DNA of 32,639 bases from GCA-2748575 sp033722575 (GTDB lineage Bacteria > Pseudomonadota > Gammaproteobacteria > Pseudomonadales > Ketobacteraceae). The position numbers and the translations under genes are program-made. Location of the stretch: positions 1-32,639 of the forward strand of contig JAWVYU010000013.1 in assembly GCA_033722575.1 (NCBI GenBank), in the 5' to 3' direction. Under the pieces are notes generated by a model. It had not been told where the DNA came from and searched no databases. It worked only from the letters and a program-made list of their open reading frames with translations. Below, piece after piece: positions 31,496 to 32,639 of this stretch; within the stretch, counting starts at the first letter, position 1; each line of letters starts with the position of its first letter.

Positions 31496-32485
31496 ATGGC
31501 AAAAGTTCTTGTTACCGGAGCCACCGGCCTGGTTGGGTACAATATCATGCAGGCGTTATTGCGACGTGAACACGACGTTCGCCTGCTGGTACGCTCAGTG
31601 GAAAAAGCCCAGCGGCTAATGCCCCGTGTGTGCGAGCTGGTGCAGGGAGACATCACCAACAAGGCATCACTTTACGCTGCCGTTGAGGGTTGCGATACGA
31701 TTTACCATGCAGCAGGATTGCCGGAACAATGGTTGCCGGATAACAAGCTTTTCGAAAAAGTAAATGCCAGTGGTACCCGCAAGATGGTGGATGTTGCCCT
31801 TGATCTGGGGGTGAAGCGATTTGTTTATACCAGCACCATCGATGTGTTCAAGGCCGCTGCCGGCGAAACTTTCGATGAATCCGTCATTGATACCGCCCCC
31901 AAAGGCACTTTCTATGAGCGCTCCAAACAGGAGGCTGACAGGGTTGTAACGGCCGCCTTGGATAAAGGGTTGCCTGCTGTCTTTCTGCATCCATCGGCTG
32001 TTTATGGCCCCGGCCCGTTACTGAAAACCTCTCCCGGTGTGAATGAACTGATTATGCGATTGTACCGGGGGCAGGTGCCGGCGTTGCTGCCGGGCGGTTT
32101 TCCGGTTGTTTATGGGCCGGATGTGGGAGAAGGCCATGTGCTGGCAGGTGAGTCGGCAGCAACCGGTGAGCGTTTTATACTGAGTGATCAGTACCTGTCA
32201 TTGCGGGACCTTGCCACCATTGTGTACGAAGAACTCGGTATCAAAAAACGTTTCCCCATGACGATGCCGCTGCCCATAGCGAAGATGGTGGCGGAAGTGG
32301 GTGAGGTGGTGGCTGATTTTACCGGTAAGCCGCCTTTGATTCCCAGAGGGCAGCTGACGTTTCTGCAGTGGCAGGCAATACCTTCCAGCGAAAAAGCCAG
32401 CCAGGTGCTGGGGTGGAGTTCAAGAACCTTTCGTGAATGTGTCAAGCCCACCTACGCTTTCGTAAAACGTATTGTGGACCTTTAG
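31496..32485 (+). CDS. Extended SDR, NAD-dependent epimerase/dehydratase family (HpnA-like)
   Basis: A 329-aa extended short-chain dehydrogenase/reductase. The nucleotide motif is TGATGLVG (7-14), the Asp that reads the cofactor lies in QGDITN (50-55), and the catalytic set is T/S at 112-114 (YTSTIDVF) with Y140-x3-K144 (FYERSKQEAD). PSAVYGPGP is typical of the family. The arrangement resembles hopanoid-associated HpnA-type and 3-beta-HSD-like proteins, but no hopanoid genes are in view, so the substrate is open. ACGGAGA precedes the start. It lies 74 bp after mmsB and could be a separate unit. Confidence 0.85.
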   Translation: MAKVLVTGATGLVGYNIMQALLRREHDVRLLVRSVEKAQRLMPRVCELVQGDITNKASLYAAVEGCDTIYHAAGLPEQWLPDNKLFEKVNASGTRKMVDVALDLGVKRFVYTSTIDVFKAAAGETFDESVIDTAPKGTFYERSKQEADRVVTAALDKGLPAVFLHPSAVYGPGPLLKTSPGVNELIMRLYRGQVPALLPGGFPVVYGPDVGEGHVLAGESAATGERFILSDQYLSLRDLATIVYEELGIKKRFPMTMPLPIAKMVAEVGEVVADFTGKPPLIPRGQLTFLQWQAIPSSEKASQVLGWSSRTFRECVKPTYAFVKRIVDL

Positions 32486-32495
32486 GTTTGCCGGC

Positions 32496-32639
32496 TTATG
32501 ACTGCAGCATCGCCATGGCTGCGTTCATCTCATCGGTAAGATCTTCGCTGTCCCCGTCATCCACCTGTGGGTCCAGTCCCAGGCGGTTAAAGGCGGTGAC
32601 TGTGTTCCAGTCAAAGGTTGTCAGAGGGTGGTCGGTGCC
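32496..32639 (-). CDS. C-terminal end of an unidentified protein (partial)
   Basis: A minus-strand frame enters from the window edge and ends at TAA (32496-32498), giving 47 residues ending EDLTDEMNAAMAMLQS. It is acidic, with a DWNTVTAFNRLGLDPQ stretch, and the codon use looks like real coding sequence. The gene is convergent with the epimerase-like gene, 10 bp apart. I do not recognise the family from this fragment. Confidence 0.6.
   Translation of the reverse strand, partial: GTDHPLTTFDWNTVTAFNRLGLDPQVDDGDSEDLTDEMNAAMAMLQS

Overview
The window reads as chromosomal DNA of a gammaproteobacterium: moderate GC, dense genes, Gram-negative lipoproteins, a tripartite RND efflux system and a complete mmsR/mmsAB-type valine operon. 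Gene content fits a free-living, heterotrophic, probably marine lineage, but I cannot place genus or family from sequence alone. There is no rRNA, tRNA, CRISPR array, transposase or phage gene that I can see.

Layout: 1-759 is the 3' end of lysyl-tRNA synthetase. 862-3276 (-) is a soluble chemoreceptor with four PAS domains. 3568-5112 is a CDGSH/FMN glutamate-synthase-like fusion. 5162-6334 (-) is a beta-lactamase-fold lipoprotein. 6584-8113 is an exported M14 metallopeptidase, followed by an MFS transporter (8181-9515) whose start codon lies inside a long hairpin. 9441-10637 (-) is a GT4 glycosyltransferase overlapping the MFS gene tail to tail. 11611-12537 and 10930-11601 (-) are a Tat-exported aldo/keto reductase and a DUF6064-like membrane protein, probably co-transcribed. 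12781-14371 holds a 12-cysteine YkgJ-like protein and an unrecognised cytoplasmic protein, ending on one shared perfect hairpin.

14672-20536 is an efflux operon in the order outer-membrane factor, adaptor, RND pump. It is followed by DUF2797 (-) and DUF2236 (+) genes that diverge from a region with two copies of a palindromic box. 22779-23276 carries no conventional gene but has a textbook sigma-54 promoter, about 107 nt of structured sequence and a strong intrinsic terminator: a candidate sigma-54-dependent small RNA. A TetR regulator and uracil-DNA glycosylase (ung) follow.

24752-31421 is the valine-catabolism locus. An AraC-type regulator (MmsR-like) is divergent from mmsA, an acyl-CoA dehydrogenase, an enoyl-CoA hydratase, a 3-hydroxyisobutyryl-CoA hydrolase and mmsB. 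Together these encode every step from isobutyryl-CoA to propionyl-CoA. Two direct repeats exactly 21 bp apart in the divergent promoter are the likely activator site. The window ends with an extended-SDR epimerase-like gene and the 3' end of a minus-strand gene that I could not identify.

The least explained parts are regulatory: the sigma-54 RNA locus, the start-codon hairpin of the MFS gene, the paired AGAACT-N4-GGTTCT boxes, and the alternative pairings ahead of the efflux operon.
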